Made by a program: the position numbers and the translations under genes. Positions 13,980 to 23,321 of a stretch of 41,867 nt of DNA are shown here, piece by piece. The stretch comes from Utricularia gibba. Lineage: Eukaryota > Streptophyta > Magnoliopsida > Lamiales > Lentibulariaceae. The notes under the pieces were generated by a model that saw nothing but the letters and a program-made list of their open reading frames with translations, ran no database searches and was not told the DNA's origin. Each line of letters starts with the position of its first letter. Position 1 is the first letter of the stretch. The stretch spans positions 1-41,867 of the forward strand of contig NEEC01000048.1 of the NCBI GenBank assembly GCA_002189035.1. Reading direction: 5' to 3'.

Positions 13980-16314
13980 TAAGTATAATGCGGATCGAGC
14001 GCGTATTTTTTATTTTAATATTTTTTATTAGCATTCGAACGTTAGGTATGCTGCGGATCGAGCGTATATTTTTCACTCTCATATTTTTATTAGCCTTAGA
14101 TCCTTAGGTATACTTTGGATCGAGTGCATATTCATTTATTTTAAATCTTAATTAGCGTTCCACCGTTAGGAGCAATTTAGAACGTGTATACATTACAATG
14201 CCATGCCACACGGGCGTGGTTTACGCACAACCCACGCCCGTGTGCCCTTGCAATGTAAACACGCTCCACATTGCTCCTAAGGATCGAGCGTTAACACAAG
14301 TTTCAAGTAAACCATCTCCACTCGATCCGAATCATGTCTAAAGACCGAAAGCCAATAAAAATATTAAAATAAAAAATATACGCTCGATCCGCATCATATC
14401 TTAGAATCGAATGCAAATAGAATCGTTCAAATAAAAAATATACACTCGATTGGAATCTTAACCAAGGATCGAATGCTAATTAAAATGATTAAAATAAAAA
14501 TGCACACTCCATCCAAAGTATAACTAAGGGTCGAATGCTAATAAAATTAAAAACTAAGAAACTTTCACATGTAGTATATGCTTTAATAACTAACGTATTT
14601 ACATTATTTATATTTTAATAAACATATATCACATGATTATAAAAATATTTTTTTTGTCATTGTAGAAAGCTCATCACGCCACGCACACCACCCTGGAGAG
14701 GTTTCAACAGCTGTTATGAACTCACAACCCCTTGCTCAGCAGATTCAGTAAAATTCTCTAACACTTGGGCTTCCAACGGATCATATCCCATATTCATTCA
14801 TACGAAATTGTGCAAGAATAATGTGACTTTGAGTTTGAACTAGATAGTAGGACGCTGATCGAAGAATGGCCCATCGAGTCTCTAAAATTGGCCGTCCTCG
14901 CTCAACAAATGTGGGGTGCACGTGACATCCCAATTTCAACAAATGCATCATGATTTTCGTCGAGTGGGCCCATGAGCCCGTCCGAACCCGGGGCCCGGGC
15001 CAAGGGCCCCTCGAGAGCGCCCGCCTCAATACGAGGAGGTGTTCCTTCAAAAACCATATACGCGTCTCGTCACAACCCAACGTTAATAAATGCATCACTT
15101 TTTTTGGCGCGCTACTGCTGACTTTGGGCCTGAGTTCGGCACGACCTCCGGCTCGATCAGGGTGCCCCCCGAGAGCTCCTCCTTAAGTATAAAGTGTGTT
15201 GTTGAAAAAAACCGTGTGCGGTTCTCGTGACATCCTAACTTCAACAAATGCATCACGATTTTCGTCGAGTCGGACGGGACCGGGCTCCCGGGGCCCGGAC
15301 GAGGCGCAGCGCCCGCTCCCCTCCCCCCCAAAACTAGAAGGTGTTCCATGGAAAACCATTTAGGCGGCTCGTGACAACCCAAAGTTAATAAATGCATCAC
15401 TTTCTTTGCCGGGCTACAATGACTTTACGCTCGAGCCTGGTACGACGTATGGGAAGATTCGAGTGCCCCCCGAGAGCGTCTCCACAAGTATAAAGCGTGT
15501 TGTTGAAAAAACCGTGTTGGGTGCACGTGACATCCTAATTTCAACAAATGTGTCACGATTTTCGCCGAGTGGGACCAGAGTGGGCTCATCAGCCAGACCG
15601 AACCCGGGGCCCAAGCCAAGGGCCCCTCGAGAGCGCCCCCCCACAAAACTAGATGGTGTTCCACGAAAAAAAATTAGGCGGCTCGTGATAACCCAACGCT
15701 AAGAAATGCATCCCTTTTTTCGCCGGGCTAAAACTGACTTTGGGCTCATGCCCGGCGCGACCCCCAGCCCGTGTGCATACGCAGCAGCACCACGAGGCCA
15801 CATGGGCTTGGTTAATGCCCGCGTGCTCGAGCAGCAGCCACAAGGCCATACGGCCGTGGAAAAAAAGAAAAACAACCATAAAATACAATAAGCCAAAAAT
15901 AAAAAATAAAATTGATAAACCCTTGGTTCGGTTCGGGCCCAATCAAAACCCGTAGGGTTTAACCCGTTCGGGTTGAACAGAAAGACAACCCCATGGGTCA
16001 TGCAAACTGTAATACCCAGAATTTCATCGGGTTGGGTCCGAACCTGAATGGATCCAACCCAGGCCCATCTCTAATCATAATCATATGATATAGGTTTATT
16101 AAATTATAAATAATTGAAATACATTATTTATTAAACCGTAGGATAACTGTGAAAGCTTCTTTGACTTAATTATTACCATTTGATCCTCAGTTGTACTTTG
16201 GATGGAGTGTGTATTTTTACTTTAGTCAATTTAATTAGCATTCGATCCTTGGTTATGATTCAGATCATATTTGCTATTTTTTTACTTTAAATATTTTTAT
16301 TATCATTCGATCCT
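13980..16314 (+). repeat. Satellite unit 7 (2335 bp)
   Basis: The foldback spans 13742-14640 and the loop is 14220-14231. The only change is loss of the A that interrupts the C run near 15169, which makes six uninterrupted C. The same loss occurs in unit 17. It splits the minus-strand frame into 14781-15098 and 15095-15400. Confidence 0.95.
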
Positions 16315-18650
16315 TAAGTATAATGCGGATCGAGCGCGTATTTTTTATTTTAATATTTTTTATTAGCATTCGAACGTTAGGTATGCTGCGGATCGAGCGT
16401 ATATTTTTCACTCTCATATTTTTATTAGCCTTAGATCCTTAGGTATACTTTGGATCGAGTGCATATTCATTTATTTTAAATCTTAATTAGCGTTCCACCG
16501 TTAGGAGCAATTTAGAACGTGTATACATTACAATGCCATGCCACACGGGCGTGGTTTACGCACAACCCACGCCCGTGTGCCCTTGCAATGTAAACACGCT
16601 CCACATTGCTCCTAAGGATCGAGCGTTAACACAAGTTTCAAGTAAACCATCTCCACTCGATCCGAATCATGTCTAAAGACCGAAAGCCAATAAAAATATT
16701 AAAATAAAAAATATACGCTCGATCCGCATCATATCTTAGAATCGAATGCAAATAGAATCGTTCAAATAAAAAATATACACTCGATTGGAATCTTAACCAA
16801 GGATCGAATGCTAATTAAAATGATTAAAATAAAAATGCACACTCCATCCAAAGTATAACTAAGGGTCGAATGCTAATAAAATTAAAAACTAAGAAACTTT
16901 CACATGTAGTATATGCTTTAATAACTAACGTATTTACATTATTTATATTTTAATAAACATATATCACATGATTATAAAAATATTTTTTTTGTCATTGTAG
17001 AAAGCTCATCACGCCACGCACACCACCCTGGAGAGGTTTCAACAGCTGTTATGAACTCACAACCCCTTGCTCAGCAGATTCAGTAAAATTCTCTAACACT
17101 TGGGCTTCCAACGGATCATATCCCATATTCATTCATACGAAATTGTGCAAGAATAATGTGACTTTGAGTTTGAACTAGATAGTAGGACGCTGATCGAAGA
17201 ATGGCCCATCGAGTCTCTAAAATTGGCCGTCCTCGCTCAACAAATGTGGGGTGCACGTGACATCCCAATTTCAACAAATGCATCATGATTTTCGTCGAGT
17301 GGGCCCATGAGCCCGTCCGAACCCGGGGCCCGGGCCAAGGGCCCCTCGAGAGCGCCCGCCTCAATACGAGGAGGTGTTCCTTCAAAAACCATATACGCGT
17401 CTCGTCACAACCCAACGTTAATAAATGCATCACTTTTTTTGGCGCGCTACTGCTGACTTTGGGCCTGAGTTCGGCACGACCTCCGGCTCGATCAGGGTGC
17501 CCCACCGAGAGCTCCTCCTTAAGTATAAAGTGTGTTGTTGAAAAAAACCGTGTGCGGTTCTCGTGACATCCTAACTTCAACAAATGCATCACGATTTTCG
17601 TCGAGTCGGACGGGACCGGGCTCCCGGGGCCCGGACGAGGCGCAGCGCCCGCTCCCCTCCCCCCCAAAACTAGAAGGTGTTCCATGGAAAACCATTTAGG
17701 CGGCTCGTGACAACCCAAAGTTAATAAATGCATCACTTTCTTTGCCGGGCTACAATGACTTTACGCTCGAGCCTGGTACGACGTATGGGAAGATTCGAGT
17801 GCCCCCCGAGAGCGTCTCCACAAGTATAAAGCGTGTTGTTGAAAAAACCGTGTTGGGTGCACGTGACATCCTAATTTCAACAAATGTGTCACGATTTTCG
17901 CCGAGTGGGACCAGAGTGGGCTCATCAGCCAGACCGAACCCGGGGCCCAAGCCAAGGGCCCCTCGAGAGCGCCCCCCCACAAAACTAGATGGTGTTCCAC
18001 GAAAAAAAATTAGGCGGCTCGTGATAACCCAACGCTAAGAAATGCATCCCTTTTTTCGCCGGGCTAAAACTGACTTTGGGCTCATGCCCGGCGCGACCCC
18101 CAGCCCGTGTGCATACGCAGCAGCACCACGAGGCCACATGGGCTTGGTTAATGCCCGCGTGCTCGAGCAGCAGCCACAAGGCCATACGGCCGTGGAAAAA
18201 AAGAAAAACAACCATAAAATACAATAAGCCAAAAATAAAAAATAAAATTGATAAACCCTTGGTTCGGTTCGGGCCCAATCAAAACCCGTAGGGTTTAACC
18301 CGTTCGGGTTGAACAGAAAGACAACCCCATGGGTCATGCAAACTGTAATACCCAGAATTTCATCGGGTTGGGTCCGAACCTGAATGGATCCAACCCAGGC
18401 CCATCTCTAATCATAATCATATGATATAGGTTTATTAAATTATAAATAATTGAAATACATTATTTATTAAACCGTAGGATAACTGTGAAAGCTTCTTTGA
18501 CTTAATTATTACCATTTGATCCTCAGTTGTACTTTGGATGGAGTGTGTATTTTTACTTTAGTCAATTTAATTAGCATTCGATCCTTGGTTATGATTCAGA
18601 TCATATTTGCTATTTTTTTACTTTAAATATTTTTATTATCATTCGATCCT
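16315..18650 (+). repeat. Satellite unit 8 (2336 bp, consensus)
   Basis: No difference from the commonest form was seen. The foldback spans 16077-16975, the loop is 16555-16566, and the minus-strand frame is 17116-17736. Confidence 0.95.
18413..18507 (+). repeat. Outer terminal segment of foldback, left
   Basis: An AT-rich stretch outside the subrepeat ladder. It pairs in inverted orientation with 19214-19311, starting ATAATCAT and sharing TTTATTAAA, TATAAATAAT and GTGAAAG. It contains the junction between the GC-rich block and the foldback. Confidence 0.75.
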
Positions 18651-18890
18651 TAAGTATAATGCGGATCGAGCGCGTATTTTTTATTTTAATATTTTTTATT
18701 AGCATTCGAACGTTAGGTATGCTGCGGATCGAGCGTATATTTTTCACTCTCATATTTTTATTAGCCTTAGATCCTTAGGTATACTTTGGATCGAGTGCAT
18801 ATTCATTTATTTTAAATCTTAATTAGCGTTCCACCGTTAGGAGCAATTTAGAACGTGTATACATTACAATGCCATGCCACACGGGCGTGG
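18508..18890 (+). repeat. Left-arm subrepeats L1-L6 of the foldback
   Basis: Direct subrepeats start at 18508, 18570, 18635, 18698, 18760 and 18822, spaced 62, 65, 63, 62 and 62 bp. The recurring frame is att-a-[gct]-c-att-cgatcc-tta, then about 10 variable bases, then ggatcgag and a T-rich tail. L6 is the most diverged (attagcgttccaccgttagg) and runs into the central hairpin. Window position 1 falls inside the third of these subrepeats. Confidence 0.85.
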
Positions 18891-18951
18891 TTTACGCACA
18901 ACCCACGCCCGTGTGCCCTTGCAATGTAAACACGCTCCACATTGCTCCTAA
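18837..18951. other. Central hairpin of the foldback, 12-nt loop
   Basis: The outer pair ttaggagcaat (18837-18847) and attgctcctaa (18941-18951) is a perfect 11-bp complement. The inner pair cacacgggcgtgg (18878-18890) and ccacgcccgtgtg (18903-18915) is a perfect 13-bp complement around the loop tttacgcacaac (18891-18902). The stretches between them pair partially, including acgtgt with the cacgct/taaacacg region and acattacaa with gcaatgt. The GC-rich inner stem inside AT-rich surroundings should nucleate the fold. The motif is unchanged in all 18 units. No tRNA, ribozyme or viral origin nonamer is evident in it. Confidence 0.9.
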
Positions 18952-19213
18952 GGATCGAGCGTTAACACAAGTTTCAAGTAAACCATCTCCACTCGATCCG
19001 AATCATGTCTAAAGACCGAAAGCCAATAAAAATATTAAAATAAAAAATATACGCTCGATCCGCATCATATCTTAGAATCGAATGCAAATAGAATCGTTCA
19101 AATAAAAAATATACACTCGATTGGAATCTTAACCAAGGATCGAATGCTAATTAAAATGATTAAAATAAAAATGCACACTCCATCCAAAGTATAACTAAGG
19201 GTCGAATGCTAAT
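18904..19213 (-). repeat. Right-arm subrepeats R1-R5 of the foldback (62-bp period)
   Basis: Five subrepeats lie in the opposite orientation to the left-arm set, ending at 18965, 19027, 19089, 19151 and 19213 with an exact 62-bp spacing. Each ends in a form of cgaatgctaat. The fourth and fifth are the closest to the left-arm copies, and both contain cactc-ga/ca-t forms of the ggatcgag motif. R1 overlaps the hairpin. Confidence 0.85.
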
Positions 19214-19311
19214 AAAATTAAAAACTAAGAAACTTTCACATGTAGTATATGCTTTAATAACTAACGTATTTACATTATTTATATTTTAATAAACATATAT
19301 CACATGATTAT
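19214..19311 (-). repeat. Outer terminal segment of foldback, right
   Basis: The inverted partner of 18413-18507. It ends in ...cacatgattat and is followed directly by an A/T run that opens the GC-rich block leader. Confidence 0.75.
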
Positions 19312-19591
19312 AAAAATATTTTTTTTGTCATTGTAGAAAGCTCATCACGCCACGCACACCACCCTGGAGAGGTTTCAACAGCTGTTATGAACTCACAACC
19401 CCTTGCTCAGCAGATTCAGTAAAATTCTCTAACACTTGGGCTTCCAACGGATCATATCCCATATTCATTCATACGAAATTGTGCAAGAATAATGTGACTT
19501 TGAGTTTGAACTAGATAGTAGGACGCTGATCGAAGAATGGCCCATCGAGTCTCTAAAATTGGCCGTCCTCGCTCAACAAATGTGGGGTGCA
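19312..19591. other. Leader of the GC-rich block, unrecognised 280 bp
   Basis: A stretch of intermediate composition between the foldback and the first 300-bp subrepeat. It opens with A/T runs, then carries mixed sequence such as ccctggagaggtttcaacag. No frame in it is open over its length, and I recognise no RNA gene or promoter. Its last ~30 bases (ctcaacaaatgtggggtgca) resemble the end of the following subrepeats, so the ladder may once have extended further left. It could be a fragment of a retroelement or gene, but I cannot identify it. Confidence 0.5.
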
Positions 19592-20072
19592 CGTGACATC
19601 CCAATTTCAACAAATGCATCATGATTTTCGTCGAGTGGGCCCATGAGCCCGTCCGAACCCGGGGCCCGGGCCAAGGGCCCCTCGAGAGCGCCCGCCTCAA
19701 TACGAGGAGGTGTTCCTTCAAAAACCATATACGCGTCTCGTCACAACCCAACGTTAATAAATGCATCACTTTTTTTGGCGCGCTACTGCTGACTTTGGGC
19801 CTGAGTTCGGCACGACCTCCGGCTCGATCAGGGTGCCCCACCGAGAGCTCCTCCTTAAGTATAAAGTGTGTTGTTGAAAAAAACCGTGTGCGGTTCTCGT
19901 GACATCCTAACTTCAACAAATGCATCACGATTTTCGTCGAGTCGGACGGGACCGGGCTCCCGGGGCCCGGACGAGGCGCAGCGCCCGCTCCCCTCCCCCC
20001 CAAAACTAGAAGGTGTTCCATGGAAAACCATTTAGGCGGCTCGTGACAACCCAAAGTTAATAAATGCATCAC
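19452..20072 (-). other. 206-codon open frame in the GC-rich subrepeats, probably non-coding
   Basis: This is the longest frame in each unit. Its conceptual product contains MHLLKLGCH or MHLLTLGCH/D repeatedly, because each ~150-bp half repeat carries aaatgcatca and its upstream context in the same frame. No signal peptide, catalytic motif or recognised domain is visible. The equivalent frame is intact in 11 units (1, 4, 5, 8, 9, 11-16). It is shortened in units 2, 6 and 10 and broken in units 3, 7, 17 and 18 by one-base changes. This distribution and the overlap with other frames on both strands argue for a composition by-product. A transcript is still possible. Confidence 0.25.
19592..19897 (+). 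repeat. GC-rich direct subrepeat A (306 bp)
   Basis: Starts at cgtgacatcccaatttc. A second related half starts at 19739 (cgtcacaacccaacg). Both halves contain aaatgcatca. The first half then carries a G/C-only stretch built of cccgggccaagggcccc. The second carries ctgactttgggc and aagtataaagtgtgttgttg. Confidence 0.88.
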
Positions 20073-20197
20073 TTTCTTTGCCGGGCTACAATGACTTTAC
20101 GCTCGAGCCTGGTACGACGTATGGGAAGATTCGAGTGCCCCCCGAGAGCGTCTCCACAAGTATAAAGCGTGTTGTTGAAAAAACCGTGTTGGGTGCA
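19898..20197 (+). repeat. GC-rich direct subrepeat B (300 bp)
   Basis: Starts at cgtgacatcctaacttc; its second half starts at 20042 (cgtgacaacccaaag). It carries the C run cccctccccccc, whose length varies between units, and its own aagtataaagcgtgttgttg. Alignment with A is clear by eye along most of the length, except in the G/C-only segment, which differs. Confidence 0.88.
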
Positions 20198-20442
20198 CGT
20201 GACATCCTAATTTCAACAAATGTGTCACGATTTTCGCCGAGTGGGACCAGAGTGGGCTCATCAGCCAGACCGAACCCGGGGCCCAAGCCAAGGGCCCCTC
20301 GAGAGCGCCCCCCCACAAAACTAGATGGTGTTCCACGAAAAAAAATTAGGCGGCTCGTGATAACCCAACGCTAAGAAATGCATCCCTTTTTTCGCCGGGC
20401 TAAAACTGACTTTGGGCTCATGCCCGGCGCGACCCCCAGCCC
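20198..20442 (+). repeat. GC-rich direct subrepeat C (truncated, ~245 bp)
   Basis: Starts at cgtgacatcctaatttc; its second half starts at 20356 (cgtgataacccaacg). Similarity to A continues through ctgactttgggc and fades near 20442, so the last part of a full ~300-bp repeat is missing. The first half carries acccggggcccaagccaagg, closer to A than to B. Confidence 0.8.
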
Positions 20443-20748
20443 GTGTGCATACGCAGCAGCACCACGAGGCCACATGGGCTTGGTTAATGCCCGCGTGCTC
20501 GAGCAGCAGCCACAAGGCCATACGGCCGTGGAAAAAAAGAAAAACAACCATAAAATACAATAAGCCAAAAATAAAAAATAAAATTGATAAACCCTTGGTT
20601 CGGTTCGGGCCCAATCAAAACCCGTAGGGTTTAACCCGTTCGGGTTGAACAGAAAGACAACCCCATGGGTCATGCAAACTGTAATACCCAGAATTTCATC
20701 GGGTTGGGTCCGAACCTGAATGGATCCAACCCAGGCCCATCTCTAATC
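20443..20748. other. Tail of the GC-rich block: A-rich stretch and palindrome cluster
   Basis: A mixed region without a plausible gene. It holds gcagcag runs, the 8-bp palindrome acggccgt (20522-20529), and an A-rich stretch (about 20530-20590) with length-variable A runs. A cluster of short palindromes follows at 20618-20646. Phrases such as cgggttgggtccgaacctg are of a kind frequent in plant dispersed repeats; that comparison is from memory and was not tested. It ends at the left boundary of the next foldback. Confidence 0.55.
20618..20646. other. Overlapping short palindromes with telomere-like words
   Basis: Three overlapping inverted pairs follow one another: AAACCC-GTA-GGGTTT (20618-20632), GGGTT-T-AACCC (20627-20637) and AACCCG-TT-CGGGTT (20633-20646). 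AGGGTTTA matches the plant telomere heptamer in one register, but it occurs once per unit and is not a telomeric tract. Confidence 0.6.
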
Positions 20749-20986
20749 ATAATCATATGATATAGGTTTATTAAATTATAAATAATTGAAATACATTATT
20801 TATTAAACCGTAGGATAACTGTGAAAGCTTCTTTGACTTAATTATTACCATTTGATCCTCAGTTGTACTTTGGATGGAGTGTGTATTTTTACTTTAGTCA
20901 ATTTAATTAGCATTCGATCCTTGGTTATGATTCAGATCATATTTGCTATTTTTTTACTTTAAATATTTTTATTATCATTCGATCCT

Positions 20987-23321
20987 TAAGTATAATGCGG
21001 ATCGAGCGCGTATTTTTTATTTTAATATTTTTTATTAGCATTCGAACGTTAGGTATGCTGCGGATCGAGCGTATATTTTTCACTCTCATATTTTTATTAG
21101 CCTTAGATCCTTAGGTATACTTTGGATCGAGTGCATATTCATTTATTTTAAATCTTAATTAGCGTTCCACCGTTAGGAGCAATTTAGAACGTGTATACAT
21201 TACAATGCCATGCCACACGGGCGTGGTTTACGCACAACCCACGCCCGTGTGCCCTTGCAATGTAAACACGCTCCACATTGCTCCTAAGGATCGAGCGTTA
21301 ACACAAGTTTCAAGTAAACCATCTCCACTCGATCCGAATCATGTCTAAAGACCGAAAGCCAATAAAAATATTAAAATAAAAAATATACGCTCGATCCGCA
21401 TCATATCTTAGAATCGAATGCAAATAGAATCGTTCAAATAAAAAATATACACTCGATTGGAATCTTAACCAAGGATCGAATGCTAATTAAAATGATTAAA
21501 ATAAAAATGCACACTCCATCCAAAGTATAACTAAGGGTCGAATGCTAATAAAATTAAAAACTAAGAAACTTTCACATGTAGTATATGCTTTAATAACTAA
21601 CGTATTTACATTATTTATATTTTAATAAACATATATCACATGATTATAAAAATATTTTTTTTGTCATTGTAGAAAGCTCATCACGCCACGCACACCACCC
21701 TGGAGAGGTTTCAACAGCTGTTATGAACTCACAACCCCTTGCTCAGCAGATTCAGTAAAATTCTCTAACACTTGGGCTTCCAACGGATCATATCCCATAT
21801 TCATTCATACGAAATTGTGCAAGAATAATGTGACTTTGAGTTTGAACTAGATAGTAGGACGCTGATCGAAGAATGGCCCATCGAGTCTCTAAAATTGGCC
21901 GTCCTCGCTCAACAAATGTGGGGTGCACGTGACATCCCAATTTCAACAAATGCATCATGATTTTCGTCGAGTGGGCCCATGAGCCCGTCCGAACCCGGGG
22001 CCCGGGCCAAGGGCCCCTCGAGAGCGCCCGCCTCAATACGAGGAGGTGTTCCTTCAAAAACCATATACGCGTCTCGTCACAACCCAACGTTAATAAATGC
22101 ATCACTTTTTTTGGCGCGCTACTGCTGACTTTGGGCCTGAGTTCGGCACGACCTCCGGCTCGATCAGGGTGCCCCACCGAGAGCTCCTCCTTAAGTATAA
22201 AGTGTGTTGTTGAAAAAAACCGTGTGCGGTTCTCGTGACATCCTAACTTCAACAAATGCATCACGATTTTCGTCGAGTCGGACGGGACCGGGCTCCCGGG
22301 GCCCGGACGAGGCGCAGCGCCCGCTCCCCTCCCCCCAAAACTAGAAGGTGTTCCATGGAAAACCATTTAGGCGGCTCGTGACAACCCAAAGTTAATAAAT
22401 GCATCACTTTCTTTGCCGGGCTACAATGACTTTACGCTCGAGCCTGGTACGACGTATGGGAAGATTCGAGTGCCCCCCGAGAGCGTCTCCACAAGTATAA
22501 AGCGTGTTGTTGAAAAAACCGTGTTGGGTGCACGTGACATCCTAATTTCAACAAATGTGTCACGATTTTCGCCGAGTGGGACCAGAGTGGGCTCATCAGC
22601 CAGACCGAACCCGGGGCCCAAGCCAAGGGCCCCTCGAGAGCGCCCCCCCACAAAACTAGATGGTGTTCCACGAAAAAAAATTAGGCGGCTCGTGATAACC
22701 CAACGCTAAGAAATGCATCCCTTTTTTCGCCGGGCTAAAACTGACTTTGGGCTCATGCCCGGCGCGACCCCCAGCCCGTGTGCATACGCAGCAGCACCAC
22801 GAGGCCACATGGGCTTGGTTAATGCCCGCGTGCTCGAGCAGCAGCCACAAGGCCATACGGCCGTGGAAAAAAAGAAAAACAACCATAAAATACAATAAGC
22901 CAAAAATAAAAAATAAAATTGATAAACCCTTGGTTCGGTTCGGGCCCAATCAAAACCCGTAGGGTTTAACCCGTTCGGGTTGAACAGAAAGACAACCCCA
23001 TGGGTCATGCAAACTGTAATACCCAGAATTTCATCGGGTTGGGTCCGAACCTGAATGGATCCAACCCAGGCCCATCTCTAATCATAATCATATGATATAG
23101 GTTTATTAAATTATAAATAATTGAAATACATTATTTATTAAACCGTAGGATAACTGTGAAAGCTTCTTTGACTTAATTATTACCATTTGATCCTCAGTTG
23201 TACTTTGGATGGAGTGTGTATTTTTACTTTAGTCAATTTAATTAGCATTCGATCCTTGGTTATGATTCAGATCATATTTGCTATTTTTTTACTTTAAATA
23301 TTTTTATTATCATTCGATCCT
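20987..23321 (+). repeat. Satellite unit 10 (2335 bp)
   Basis: The foldback spans 20749-21647 and the loop is 21227-21238. It lacks one C in the run near 22335, the change also seen in units 2 and 6, which leaves a 192-codon minus-strand frame at 21788-22366. Confidence 0.95.

Larger units (their letters stand above)
18413..19311. mobile_element. Foldback element (~899 bp, long inverted arms made of 62-65 bp subrepeats)
   Basis: The left arm (18413-18890) reads as the reverse complement of the right arm (18903-19311). The outermost ~79 bases match at roughly 65 positions by hand, both starting ATAATCAT and containing GTGAAAG about 70 bases in. Further inside, both arms carry the inverted motif ggatcgaatgctaat and its relatives. 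The arms differ in length by about one subrepeat. There is no coding capacity, so the element would be non-autonomous. Arms built of short subrepeats are typical of foldback-type elements; plant examples are FARE and SoFT. I see no target-site duplication: the left flank ends ctctaatc and the right flank begins aaaaatat. The class is therefore inferred from architecture alone. Equivalent copies lie in every unit, at the positions given in the unit entries. Confidence 0.8.
18651..20986 (+). repeat. Satellite unit 9 (2336 bp, consensus; annotated in detail)
   Basis: This is the representative copy, with no difference from the commonest form. Its foldback starts before the phase point, at 18413, and ends at 19311. 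The GC-rich block follows at 19312-20748. The next foldback begins at 20749. Internal features are given as separate entries. Confidence 0.96.

Noticed and set aside
18837-18951. Geminivirus/nanovirus-type replication origin at the hairpin
   Set aside because: The loop tttacgcacaac lacks the TAATATTAC-type nonamer, and the unit has no Rep-like frame.
18837-18951. Independent Tourist/PIF-type MITE nested in the foldback (TTA...TAA ends)
   Set aside because: TTA and TAA are part of the inverted pairing rather than a direct target duplication. The flanking sequence continues the 62-bp subrepeat pattern, so the hairpin is the natural centre of the larger element.
18413-20748. Hammerhead ribozyme, as found in some plant tandem retrozymes
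   Set aside because: I saw no CTGATGA core with a matching GAAA and cleavage triplet. The nearest text (gctgatcgaag in the leader) does not fit. A covariance-model scan would settle this.
20443-20748. LTR ends or primer-binding site of a retrotransposon
   Set aside because: I found no tRNA-complementary primer site, polypurine tract next to TG...CA ends, or gag/pol coding remnant. Retroelement ancestry of the block remains only a possibility.
18651-20986. CENP-B-box-like motif that would support a centromeric role
   Set aside because: No match to the NTTCGNNNNANNCGGGN pattern was found on reading the unit. Nearby words such as ttcggttcgggcc do not fit.
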